A stretch of 64,000 bases of DNA from Salipiger pentaromativorans (GTDB taxonomy: Bacteria; Pseudomonadota; Alphaproteobacteria; Rhodobacterales; Rhodobacteraceae), in NCBI RefSeq assembly GCF_024721115.1, contig NZ_JAMDHK010000001.1, positions 223,520-287,519 of the forward strand. The letters run 5' to 3'. This document shows positions 36,089 through 43,276 of the stretch, one piece after another. A program made the position numbers and the translations under genes. Every line of letters starts with the position of its first letter. Position 1 is the first letter of the stretch. Below the pieces are notes generated by a model that made no database searches, was not told the origin of the DNA, and saw only the letters and a program-made list of their open reading frames with translations.

Positions 36089-36768
36089 GCGACCCGCTCC
36101 GGCGTGAAGGCGCTCACATCCACCTCGCGGTCGCAGACCCGCGCCCGCGCCTCCGCATCGTGAAAGATCCCCACGATGGCCGCGCCGCGCGCCTTGGCCT
36201 CGAGGATCAGCTCCAGCACCACGCCCCGGTTGGTGGCATCGAGGCTGGCGGTGGGCTCGTCCAGCAGCATCGCCGGAAACAGATGCGCAAAGCCGCGCGC
36301 GATGTTGACCCGCTGCTGCTCGCCGCCCGAAAAGGTCGTGGGCGACAGCGGCCAGAGCCGCTCCGGCACATTCAGCCGCGCCAACAGCTCTTTCGCCCGC
36401 GCCTGCGCCGCCTCCTGCGTGCCGCCCGCCGCCAGCACCGGCTCGGCCACCACATCGAGCGTCGGCACCCGCGGCACCACCCGCAGGAACTGGCTCACAT
36501 AGCCCAGCACCTCGCGGCGCATGGTCAGGATGTCGCGCGGCGCGGCGCGGGCCACATCCACCTCCCCCACCCGGATCGACCCGGCCCCGGCAAGGTAATT
36601 GCCGTAGATCATCCGCATCAGCGTGGATTTCCCCGCACCGGAATTGCCCACCAGCGCCACGCATTCGCCGGGCGCCACCGAGAGCGCCGCCCCCGCCATC
36701 ACCGGGATCACCGCGCCGCCCTGATTGTGCAGCACAAAGCTCTTGGAGACACCGCTCAGCTCGATCAT
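36085..36768 (-). CDS. phnL: C-P lyase ABC-type protein PhnL
   Basis: A 227-residue ABC protein. Walker A GNSGAGKST, signature FSGGEQQRVNIARG and Walker B MLLDEPTASLD are present, and the phnL-like AGGTQEAAQARAKELLARLNVPE segment follows. It belongs to the C-P lyase core complex together with PhnK. The ATG at 36768 is set by GAGAAGAAG. Between it and phnK lies an apparent intrinsic terminator followed by a repeat motif, so phnL-phnN may be expressed at lower or separate level from phnG-phnK. Confidence 0.93.
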   Translation of the reverse strand: MIELSGVSKSFVLHNQGGAVIPVMAGAALSVAPGECVALVGNSGAGKSTLMRMIYGNYLAGAGSIRVGEVDVARAAPRDILTMRREVLGYVSQFLRVVPRVPTLDVVAEPVLAAGGTQEAAQARAKELLARLNVPERLWPLSPTTFSGGEQQRVNIARGFAHLFPAMLLDEPTASLDATNRGVVLELILEAKARGAAIVGIFHDAEARARVCDREVDVSAFTPERVA

Positions 36769-36770
36769 GA

Positions 36771-36798
36771 TCTTCTTCTCTTTCCAAATACGCAAAAA
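36771..36798 (-). repeat. Copy 1 of dispersed motif GCGTATTTGG-AAAGAGAAGAAG
   Basis: On the minus strand this block reads GCGTATTTGGAAAGAGAAG and contains the phnL ribosome site. Near-identical blocks recur at 55597-55619 (same word, other orientation) and 63933-63957. The T-run of the phnK terminator is joined to it. Confidence 0.7.
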
Positions 36799-36827
36799 AG
36801 ATCCCGCCGCCGTCGCGACGGCCGGGA
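36794..36827 (-). terminator. Intrinsic terminator between phnK and phnL
   Basis: On the minus strand a GC-rich hairpin (inner palindrome CCGTCG/CGACGG at 36810-36821, outer TCCCG/CGGGA pairing at 36802-36806 and 36823-36827) is followed at once by CTTTTTTGCG. This is a hairpin plus T-run, directly downstream of phnK and upstream of phnL. It would partly separate the two halves of the operon. Confidence 0.7.
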
Positions 36828-36837
36828 GCGCACGCCC

Positions 36838-37608
36838 TCAGACCTGCAGCACGCTCGACACCAGCAACTGGGTATAGCCGTGCTGCGGATCGTCCAGCAC
36901 CTGATCGGTGAGCCCCGTCTCCACCACGCGGCCGCCCTTCATCACCATCAGCCGGTCGGCGAGCAGCCGCACCACCGCCAGATCGTGGGTGACGATGATG
37001 GCGCTCAGCCCCATCTCGCGCACCAGCCCGCGCAACAGATCCAGCAGCCGCGCCTGCACCGAGACATCGAGCCCGCCGGTGGGTTCGTCCATGAAGACGA
37101 GCCTCGGACCGGTCACGAGATTGCGCGCGATCTGCAAGCGCTGCTGCATGCCGCCGGAAAAGGCGCGCGGGCGGTCGTCCACCCGGTCGGGAGCGATCTC
37201 CACCCGGCCCAGCCAGTCCACCGCCTGCTCCCGGATCTGCCCGTAATGCCGGGCGCCCACGGCCATCAGCCGCTCGCCGACATTGGCGCCCGCGCTCACC
37301 CCCATGCGCAGCCCGTCGCGCGGGTTCTGATGCACGAAGGCCCAGTCGGTGCGCCCGAGCATCCGCCGCGCGGGTTCGGACATGGTCAGCACATCCTGCG
37401 GCCCCTCGGCGCGGGTGTCGAAGATCACTTGGCCCTCATCCGGCGCCAGATGCCCGGCCAGACAGCTCAGCAGCGTCGATTTGCCCGAGCCGCTCTCGCC
37501 CACGATCCCCATCACCTCACCGGGCCAGAGATCGAAGCTCACGTCGCCGCAGCCCAGCCGCGCGCCATAGCGTTTGGTGACACCTTTCACCTGCAACAGC
37601 GGTGTCAT
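36838..37608 (-). CDS. phnK: C-P lyase ABC-type protein PhnK
   Basis: A 256-residue ABC protein with GESGSGKSTLLSCLAGHLAP, the signature FSGGMQQRLQIARNL and Walker B LVFMDEPTGGLDVS. PhnK binds the PhnGHIJ core and is needed for C-P bond cleavage. Its start at 37608 overlaps the phnJ stop by 4 bases (ATGA). Confidence 0.94.
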   Translation of the reverse strand: MTPLLQVKGVTKRYGARLGCGDVSFDLWPGEVMGIVGESGSGKSTLLSCLAGHLAPDEGQVIFDTRAEGPQDVLTMSEPARRMLGRTDWAFVHQNPRDGLRMGVSAGANVGERLMAVGARHYGQIREQAVDWLGRVEIAPDRVDDRPRAFSGGMQQRLQIARNLVTGPRLVFMDEPTGGLDVSVQARLLDLLRGLVREMGLSAIIVTHDLAVVRLLADRLMVMKGGRVVETGLTDQVLDDPQHGYTQLLVSSVLQV

Positions 37609-38483
37609 GCCAGTTCCTCCGCAAGATCCTCGCCCGCAAGCCGCCCGCGATGGCCCTCGGCCCGCCGCGTGGCGCAGAAATCCGTGTCCGAACAGACAAA
37701 CATCCGCCCGCCGTCATCATCCACGATGACCTCGTCGAGATAGCTCGTCCCGCAACCGCAAAGATCGCAGGGATGATCGGCCTTGCTAGCCTCGAAAGGG
37801 TAATCCTCGAAATCGAGGCTCACCACCTGCGTATAGGGCGGGATCGCATAGATCCGCTGTTCCCGCCCGGCGCCGAAGAGCTGGATCGCGGCGCTTTCCA
37901 GCCTGGGGTTGTCGAATTTCGGGATCGGCGACGGGTCCATCACATAGCGCCCCTCGACCTTGACCGGATAGGCATAGGCGGTGGAAATCTCGCCGTTATG
38001 GGCGATGTCCTCATAGAGCTTCACATGCATGAGCCCGTATTCTTCGAGCGCGTGCATCTTGCGGGTCTCGGTCTCGCGCGGTTCCAGAAAGCGCAGCGGT
38101 TCCGGGATCGGCACCTGATAGACGAGGATCTGCCCCTCGGTGAGCGGAGCCTCGGGGATGCGGTGGCGGGTCTGGATGACACTGGCCTCCGCCGTATGCT
38201 CGGTCACCGCCACCTGCGCGGTGCGCTGAAAGAACTTGCGGATCGAGACCGCGTTGGTGGTGTCGTCGGCGCCCTGGTCGATGACCTTGAGCGTATCCGC
38301 AGGGGTCAGGCAGGCGGCGGTCACCTGCACGCCGCCGGTGCCCCAGCCATAGGGCATGGGCATCTCGCGGCTGGCAAAGGGCACCTGATAGCCGGGGATC
38401 GCGACGCCCTTGAGGATCGCGCGGCGGATCATCCGCTTGGTCTGCTCGTCGAGATAGGCGAAATTATAGGCTGTCTCAGTCAT
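37605..38483 (-). CDS. phnJ: Alpha-D-ribose 1-methylphosphonate 5-phosphate C-P lyase
   Basis: A 292-residue radical-SAM C-P lyase. Its cysteines Cys239, Cys242, Cys264 and Cys270 (PCDLCGCG, FVCSDTDFC) keep the exact spacing of E. coli 241/244/266/272. They comprise the Fe-S ligands and the catalytic Cys. It breaks the phosphonate C-P bond to release methane and ribose cyclic phosphate. The start overlaps the DUF559 stop by 8 bases because of the insertion described at 38479-38994. Confidence 0.95.
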   Translation of the reverse strand: MTETAYNFAYLDEQTKRMIRRAILKGVAIPGYQVPFASREMPMPYGWGTGGVQVTAACLTPADTLKVIDQGADDTTNAVSIRKFFQRTAQVAVTEHTAEASVIQTRHRIPEAPLTEGQILVYQVPIPEPLRFLEPRETETRKMHALEEYGLMHVKLYEDIAHNGEISTAYAYPVKVEGRYVMDPSPIPKFDNPRLESAAIQLFGAGREQRIYAIPPYTQVVSLDFEDYPFEASKADHPCDLCGCGTSYLDEVIVDDDGGRMFVCSDTDFCATRRAEGHRGRLAGEDLAEELA

Positions 38484-38817
38484 CGCTCAGCGCCTCTTCG
38501 ATGGTTGTCAGCGCGCCCGCGAAATCGGCGCAGACCGCCTCTTCGGCGAGCCACAGCACGCGCCAGCCGCGGGCCCGCAGCCCGGTATGCATCTCCTGCG
38601 CCTCGGCGCGCACGGTCGCGCTGTCGAAAAGCACCACCGCCAGCCGCGCCTTTGCGCAGATGAAGGGCAACAGCCACGGCCCCACCGGCGCCTGGCGCCG
38701 GAACTTCGCACCGCCCAGCTGCCGCCGGCGCAGCGCCTGCCAGAGCCGCGCCTCCGCCGGTGTCGGCACCTGCCGCAGGATCCGCGCGTCGTAGGTCTGG
38801 AAAAAGCTCTGCCGCAT
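38476..38817 (-). CDS. DUF559 (Vsr-like endonuclease fold) protein, probably degenerate
   Basis: A 113-residue DUF559 domain: RILRQVPTPAEARLWQALRR, LGGAKFRRQAPVGPWLLPF, ARLAVVLFDSATVRAE and ARGWRVLWLAEE. The usual catalytic (I/V)E(V/I)DGxxH stretch is VVLFDSATV, so acidic and His residues are lost and the region is shortened. Nuclease activity is doubtful. It lies inside the phn operon between phnI and phnJ. An in-frame ATG at 38994, overlapping the phnI stop as ATGA, would give a 172-residue product read through the repeats. The ATG at 38817 is where homology begins. Confidence 0.8.
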   Translation of the reverse strand: MRQSFFQTYDARILRQVPTPAEARLWQALRRRQLGGAKFRRQAPVGPWLLPFICAKARLAVVLFDSATVRAEAQEMHTGLRARGWRVLWLAEEAVCADFAGALTTIEEALSDD

Positions 38818-38994
38818 ACCCAAGCTTCCGCTGCCGTTCTCCGTCCCCCTCCCAAACCCTCCCCCGATCCGGGGGAGGGCCTGATGAAAGGCGATGCCAC
38901 ATGCTGCGGGCGCCATGGTTAATGCCAGGTTGCCAAGCCTCCCTCCCCCTGCAAGGGGGAGGGCTGGGGAGGGGGATGAGGACAGCCCGGTCAT
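38479..38994 (-). mobile_element. DUF559/REP insertion bounded by 5-bp direct repeat at phnI-phnJ
   Basis: GTCAT occurs at 38479-38483 (the phnJ start) and again at 38990-38994 (the phnI stop), enclosing a DUF559 gene and two inverted palindromes. Deleting 511 bases (one copy plus insert) restores ATGACTGAG, with phnI ending GAA-TGA and phnJ starting ATG-ACT. That is the same 4-base overlap used at phnJ/phnK. No terminal inverted repeat was found. This reads as a small mobile element with a 5-bp target duplication. Confidence 0.65.
38844..38976. repeat. Pair of inverted REP-like palindromes (REPIN-like)
   Basis: Left unit 38844-38879: TCCCCCTCCC, then hairpin CCCTCCCCCG-ATC-CGGGGGAGGG. Right unit 38939-38976: hairpin CCCTCCCCCT-GCA-AGGGGGAGGG, then TGGGGAGGGGGA. 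The right unit read in reverse matches the left unit, so the two are inverted around a 59-base spacer, as in REPIN structures. Confidence 0.8.
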
Positions 38995-40076
38995 TCCGCC
39001 GCCTCCCGCATCTCGTCTCCCGCGGCCGCCCGCATCCGGCGCACAAGCTCAAGCTCGGACTGGAAATCCACGTAATGCGGCAGCTTGATATGTTCGAGAA
39101 AGCCGCTCGCCTGGATATTGTCCGCATGCGCCAGCACAAACTCCTCGTCCTGCGCCGGCGCGCCCAGATTGTCCTCGCCCAGCTCCTGCCAGCGCAGCGC
39201 CCGGTCGACCAGCGCCATGGAGATCGCCTTGCGCTCGGTCTGCCCGAAGACCAGCCCGTAGCCGCGGGTGAACTGCGGCGGCTCGGTCTTCGAGCCGGCG
39301 AACTGGTTCACCGTCTCGCATTCGGTCAGCACCAGCTCACCGATGCAGATGTCGAAGCCCAGCTCGGGCACCTCCATCTCCACTTCCACCGCGCCGATGC
39401 GCAGCTCGCCCACAAACGGGTGGTTGCGCCCGTAACCGCGCTGGGTGGAATAGGCCATGCCCAGCACGAACCCCTCGTCGCCGCGCGTCAGCGCCTGCAA
39501 GCGCAGCGCCCGGTTCGCCGGGTATTCCATCGGCTGCCGCGTCATATCCGGCGGCGTCTCATCGCCTGCCAACTCGTCCTGGATCAGCCCGTCCCGGTTC
39601 AGAAACTCGGTGATCCGCGGCATCGGCGCCTCGGCAGGCGCGCCCACCGGCGCCTCCGGCAGCGCTCCGTCGGCGGCCAGTTTGAAATCCAGCAGCCGGT
39701 GCGTGTAATCGAAGGTCGGTCCCAGCACCTGGCCGCCCGGCGCATCCTTGAAGGTCGCGCTGATGCGGCGGTCGCAGCGCATCGCGCCGGTGTCCACGGG
39801 ATGCGAATGACCGATGCGCGGCAGCGTCGTGCGATAGGCGCGGATCAGGAAAATCGCCTCGATCAGATCGCCCCGCGCCTGCTTGATCGCCAGCGCCGCC
39901 AGATCCGGATCGTAAAGCGAGCCCTCGGCCATCACCCGGTTCACCGCGAGGCTCATCTGCTCGCGGATCTGGTCGAGCCCCAGCTCGGCCACCGCCCTGT
40001 CGCCGCGCCGCTCCTCGGCCAGCCACTCATGCGCCGCGTCGATGGCGCGCTCACCGCCCTTTACCGCCACATACAT
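38991..40076 (-). CDS. phnI: C-P lyase core subunit PhnI
   Basis: A 361-residue PhnI: MYVAVKGGERAIDAAHEWLAE, RVMAEGSLYDPDLAALAIKQ, HPVDTGAMRCDRRISATFKD and GFLEHIKLPHYVDFQSELEL. With PhnG, H and L it displaces adenine from ATP to link phosphonate to ribose triphosphate. It overlaps phnH (ATGA at 40076). Its own stop now faces the DUF559 insertion instead of phnJ. Confidence 0.94.
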   Translation of the reverse strand: MYVAVKGGERAIDAAHEWLAEERRGDRAVAELGLDQIREQMSLAVNRVMAEGSLYDPDLAALAIKQARGDLIEAIFLIRAYRTTLPRIGHSHPVDTGAMRCDRRISATFKDAPGGQVLGPTFDYTHRLLDFKLAADGALPEAPVGAPAEAPMPRITEFLNRDGLIQDELAGDETPPDMTRQPMEYPANRALRLQALTRGDEGFVLGMAYSTQRGYGRNHPFVGELRIGAVEVEMEVPELGFDICIGELVLTECETVNQFAGSKTEPPQFTRGYGLVFGQTERKAISMALVDRALRWQELGEDNLGAPAQDEEFVLAHADNIQASGFLEHIKLPHYVDFQSELELVRRMRAAAGDEMREAAE

Positions 40077-40645
40077 CAGAGCGCCTCCACGATGGTTGTG
40101 CGCGGCAGCGCCGCGATCCGGTCGCCCGCCGCAAGGAAACAGTCCCAGCCCAGCGGGAACAGCGCCCGGTTGGCGCGGAACGCATCGATCTCGGGCAGCG
40201 ACAGAAACGCCGCCTCGCGGATTCCCGGCCCGGTCAGCCGCGCGCCCGCCGCCTCCAGGTCCGGCAACTCGGCGATCAGCGTCACCGAGCGGTCGGGATA
40301 GTCCGGCGTGCCGATGCGGTAGGCGTCGAGCGGCTTCAGAGCGTCCCAGCCGCCCAGCGCAAACATCGCCTCGCCCGGCCCCGCCAGCGGCGCGCCGATG
40401 TGGAAGGCCACCCAGTCGCGCACAGCGGCCCCGTCGTGCCCCGGCGCCAGATACAGCGGCGTCTCGCGGTCACAGAGCGTCAGCAGCAGCACCGAGGCCG
40501 CCACCGAGACCGGCGCGGGCGCCGCCGCCCCGCTCACCGTGTGAATGGTTCCCGGCCTTGCCATGGCCTCAAGTGCAACGCGAAAGGCGCGCGCCGCCTC
40601 CACCGGCGCCTCGGCGAAGCCGCCGGAAAGCACATCGTCCCGCAT
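40076..40645 (-). CDS. phnH: C-P lyase core subunit PhnH
   Basis: A 189-residue PhnH, starting MRDDVLSGGFAEAPVEAARA (a GTG at 40648, overlapping the phnG stop, is the alternative). Family signatures are FRVALEAMARPGTIHTV, GWDALKPLDAYRIGTPDYPD and LPLGWD-like FPLGWDCFLAAGDRI. Part of the GHIJ core complex, structural and non-catalytic. Confidence 0.93.
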   Translation of the reverse strand: MRDDVLSGGFAEAPVEAARAFRVALEAMARPGTIHTVSGAAAPAPVSVAASVLLLTLCDRETPLYLAPGHDGAAVRDWVAFHIGAPLAGPGEAMFALGGWDALKPLDAYRIGTPDYPDRSVTLIAELPDLEAAGARLTGPGIREAAFLSLPEIDAFRANRALFPLGWDCFLAAGDRIAALPRTTIVEAL

Positions 40646-41100
40646 CACGCCTCTCCCCGCACCATGGTGAAGAAATCCACCTTCGTCGTCGCCGCCCTGG
40701 CCGCCCGCGCCCGGCGCGTCTCGGCCTCCGCCGCCTGCAGCGGCGCCAGCACCGCCGCGCGCAACTCCCCGGCCCGGTCGCCCTGCATCAGCGCATCGAC
40801 CAGCGCCGCGCGCTCCGCATGGGCCTTGTCGCGGCCCTGCACATAGGCATGACCGACCTCGCCGCTCTCCAGCCGCAGCGCGCAGCGGGTGACCGTCATC
40901 TCGCCCAGATTGAACGGCGCCCCGGTGCCGCCCATGCGGCCCCGCACCATCACGCCGCCCACCTCGGGCACGCGCAGCCAGTCGAAGCCCGGCATCGCGC
41001 CGACAGCCTCAAGACACGCCGCCAGACGCGCCGAGGGCGCCCGGGCCAGCAGCCCCATCCAGCCCTTGCGGGCCTCGTTTCCGACATCCGTCACGCTCAT
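40645..41100 (-). CDS. phnG: C-P lyase subunit PhnG
   Basis: A 151-residue PhnG: EARKGWMGLLARAPSARLAA, GTGAPFNLGEMTVTRC and GEVGHAYVQGRDKAHAERAAL. It is the first gene of the phnG-phnN transcript, starting at 41100. The gap to divergent phnF holds an inverted repeat (41119-41146) that should control it. PhnG acts with PhnI in ribosylation of the phosphonate. Confidence 0.93.
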   Translation of the reverse strand: MSVTDVGNEARKGWMGLLARAPSARLAACLEAVGAMPGFDWLRVPEVGGVMVRGRMGGTGAPFNLGEMTVTRCALRLESGEVGHAYVQGRDKAHAERAALVDALMQGDRAGELRAAVLAPLQAAEAETRRARAARAATTKVDFFTMVRGEA

Positions 41101-41118
41101 CTGGACAACCTTGCCGAC

Positions 41119-41146
41119 TTGTCTATATTCCTATACAACTAGACAA
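41119..41146. promoter_or_regulatory. Candidate PhnF operator between phnG and phnF
   Basis: TTGTCTA (41119-41125) and TAGACAA (41140-41146) form a perfect 7-bp dyad, 21 bases between half-site starts. The repeat TATACAA / TTGT between the arms adds a nested partial dyad. It is 18 bases upstream of phnG and would let the HutC-type PhnF repress it. Confidence 0.55.
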
Positions 41147-41207
41147 ATCATAGGCCCGACTCGCACCAAAGCGCAAGCGGGCTTGCGTGAAATTTCGATG
41201 ACAACCC

Positions 41208-41277
41208 GGCAAGGCAGAGGCAGGCAAAGCAACGTCGGGCGAGGCAGCTTCAGGCAGAGCAGAGGCAAGGCAAAACA
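41208..41277 (+). repeat. Purine-rich GGCAr repeat before phnF
   Basis: A low-complexity stretch with about eight GGCA units (GGCAAGGCAGAGGCAGGCAA and similar) runs to within a few bases of the phnF start and contains its ribosome site. A hairpin CGCAAGC-GG-GCTTGCG (41172-41187) lies just upstream. Function unknown. Confidence 0.5.
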
Positions 41278-41280
41278 GAG

Positions 41281-42000
41281 ATGACCCGCACCCCGATCTG
41301 GAAATCCATCGCCGCCGAACTGGAGGGCGAAATCGCCCGCGGCCTCTACCGCGCCGGCGACAAGCTGCCGACCGAGGCCGAGCTTTCGGCCCGTTTCGGC
41401 GTCAACCGCCACACCGCCCGCCGCGCGCTGGCCGATCTGGCCGAACGCGGGCTGGTGCACAGCCGCCGGGGCGCCGGCGTGTTCGTGCAGGCCGCGCCGC
41501 TCGACTATCCGATCGGCGGGCGGGTGCGCTTTCACCAGAACATCCGCGCCACCGGCCGGTTGCCGGAAAAGCGCGTGCTGCGGGTCGAGATCCGGCCCGC
41601 CGACACAACCGAGGCCGAGGCGCTCGCCCTGCCCCCAGGCAGCCCGGTGATCGTCTACGAGGGGCTCTCGCTGGCGGAAGGCGCCGCCATCGCGCATTTC
41701 ATAAGCTGCTTTCCCGCCGAGCACCTGCCCGGCCTGCCCGACACGCTGCGCGAGGTCTCCTCGGTCACCGAGGCGCTGCGCCGCAACGGCATCGCCGATT
41801 ACACCCGCGCCCATACGCGGCTCACCGCCGAGGCGGCGAGCCCCACCCAGGCGCTGCACCTGACCACCCGCGAAGGCGCGCCGCTTTTGCGCAGCGAGGG
41901 CGTCAATATCGACGCGCATGGCGTGCCGGTGGAATACGGGCTCACCTGGTTCGCGGGCGACCGCGTGGCGCTGACCGTGGCACCCGAGGACGCGGGGTAA
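41281..42000 (+). CDS. phnF: GntR/HutC-family regulator PhnF
   Basis: A 239-residue GntR regulator: winged helix KLPTEAELSARFGVNRHTARRALADLAE, then a UTRA (HutC-type) ligand domain with RFHQNIRATGRLPEK and IVYEGLSLAEGAAIAHF. PhnF represses phn genes in other bacteria. It faces phnG across a 180-base control region and precedes the second phnM-like gene, with which it may be cotranscribed. Confidence 0.92.
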   Translation: MTRTPIWKSIAAELEGEIARGLYRAGDKLPTEAELSARFGVNRHTARRALADLAERGLVHSRRGAGVFVQAAPLDYPIGGRVRFHQNIRATGRLPEKRVLRVEIRPADTTEAEALALPPGSPVIVYEGLSLAEGAAIAHFISCFPAEHLPGLPDTLREVSSVTEALRRNGIADYTRAHTRLTAEAASPTQALHLTTREGAPLLRSEGVNIDAHGVPVEYGLTWFAGDRVALTVAPEDAG

Positions 42001-42064
42001 ACAATCGTCATGCGGGTGACATCTTGCCCCGGTACACCCTGTGGAAAAGTTTGAGCGGTTTACG

Positions 42065-43249
42065 ATGATGACGGCATTGCTTCCCCCCCTGCGCCTGACC
42101 GGCGCGACGCTCCTGCGCGGCGGCGAACTGCAAAAGCGGTCGCTGGTGATCGAGGACGGTCTCATTACCAAGGGACCGCTGCCGGAGGTGGATATGTCGG
42201 GCTATCTGATCCTGCCCGGCATCATCGACCTGCATGGCGATGCTTTCGAACGCCAGATCGCCCCCCGCCCCAGCGCGCCCTTCCCCATCGAGGCCGGGCT
42301 GCGCTCGACCGACCGCGAAGCCGCCTCGCATGGGGTGACCACCGCCTGGCTGGCACAGGGCTGGAGCTGGGAAGGCGGCATGCGCGGGCCGGAATTCGCC
42401 GAGGCCGTGATGGCGGCGCTTGCAGCCTACCGGCCCCGGGCGCTCACCGATCTGCGGCTGCAGATTCGCTGCGAGACCCATATGCCCGAAACCCGCGAGC
42501 GCCTGCTTGCGGCGGTCCGCCGTTTCGGCGTGGATTATGTGATCTTCAACAACCATCTGCCCGAGACGCTGGCGGCGGTCGAGCGCGCGCCGCTCAAGGT
42601 GGCGGGCTGGGCCGAACGCAGCGGGCGCAGCACCGAGGAATTCGTCGCCGAGCTGCGCGCGGCCGAGGCGCGCGGGCGCGAGGTGCCGCGCCATCTCTGC
42701 GCCCTGGCCGAAGCCTTCGACACGCTGGATGTGCGCTATGGCAGCCATGACGATCCCGATGGCGAGACGCGCGAATATTACCGCATCATCGGCGCGCGGA
42801 TCGCGGAGTTTCCGACCACGGCGGCGGCGGCGAAACTCGCCAAGGCCTGCAACGATCCGGTGCTGATGGGCGCGCCGAACGTGGTGCGGGGCGGCTCGCA
42901 ATCGGGCAATGTCTCGGCGACGCATCTTGTGGCGCGCGGGCTCTGCGACGCGCTGGTCTCGGATTACCACTACCCCTGTCTGGCGCAGGCCGCCTGGGTG
43001 CTGGTCGATCGCGGGCTGCGCACGCTGCCACAGGCCTGGGACATGATCAGCCGGGTGCCCGCCGAGATCATGGGGCTGGCAGACCGGGGCACGCTGGAGC
43101 GCGGCAAGCGCGCGGATTTCGTGGTGGTCAACGAGGCCACGCGCGAGATCGAGGCGACGGTCAGCGGCGGACGGCTGGCCTATCTTTCCGGCGAGGCCGG
43201 CTCGCGGCTGGTGGGGACGATGCAAAACACGCGGCTGGCGGCGGAGTAA
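42065..43249 (+). CDS. PhnM-like amidohydrolase, divergent paralogue
   Basis: A 394-residue amidohydrolase (start ATG 42065; GTG 42041 is possible). The core LPGIIDLHGDAFERQIAPRP, RYGSHDDPDGETR, IAEFPTTAAAAKLA and MGAPNVVRGGSQSGNVS are PhnM-like. The MDHTPGQRQF segment of true PhnM is replaced by FNNHLPETLAAVE, and a GWSWEGGMRGPEF insertion is present. It may hydrolyse a related ribosyl-triphosphate phosphonate or an altered substrate. A second diphosphatase in a locus that already has phnM suggests substrate splitting; inference. Confidence 0.8.
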   Translation: MMTALLPPLRLTGATLLRGGELQKRSLVIEDGLITKGPLPEVDMSGYLILPGIIDLHGDAFERQIAPRPSAPFPIEAGLRSTDREAASHGVTTAWLAQGWSWEGGMRGPEFAEAVMAALAAYRPRALTDLRLQIRCETHMPETRERLLAAVRRFGVDYVIFNNHLPETLAAVERAPLKVAGWAERSGRSTEEFVAELRAAEARGREVPRHLCALAEAFDTLDVRYGSHDDPDGETREYYRIIGARIAEFPTTAAAAKLAKACNDPVLMGAPNVVRGGSQSGNVSATHLVARGLCDALVSDYHYPCLAQAAWVLVDRGLRTLPQAWDMISRVPAEIMGLADRGTLERGKRADFVVVNEATREIEATVSGGRLAYLSGEAGSRLVGTMQNTRLAAE

Positions 43250-43276
43250 CGCCCGACGCGGCCCGTCTCTCCCCCG

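Noticed and set aside
38818..38990. REP palindromes as simple operon terminators
   Set aside because: No T-run, and downstream phnJKLN must be expressed with phnGHI. The paired inverted layout and 5-bp direct repeat fit an insertion better.
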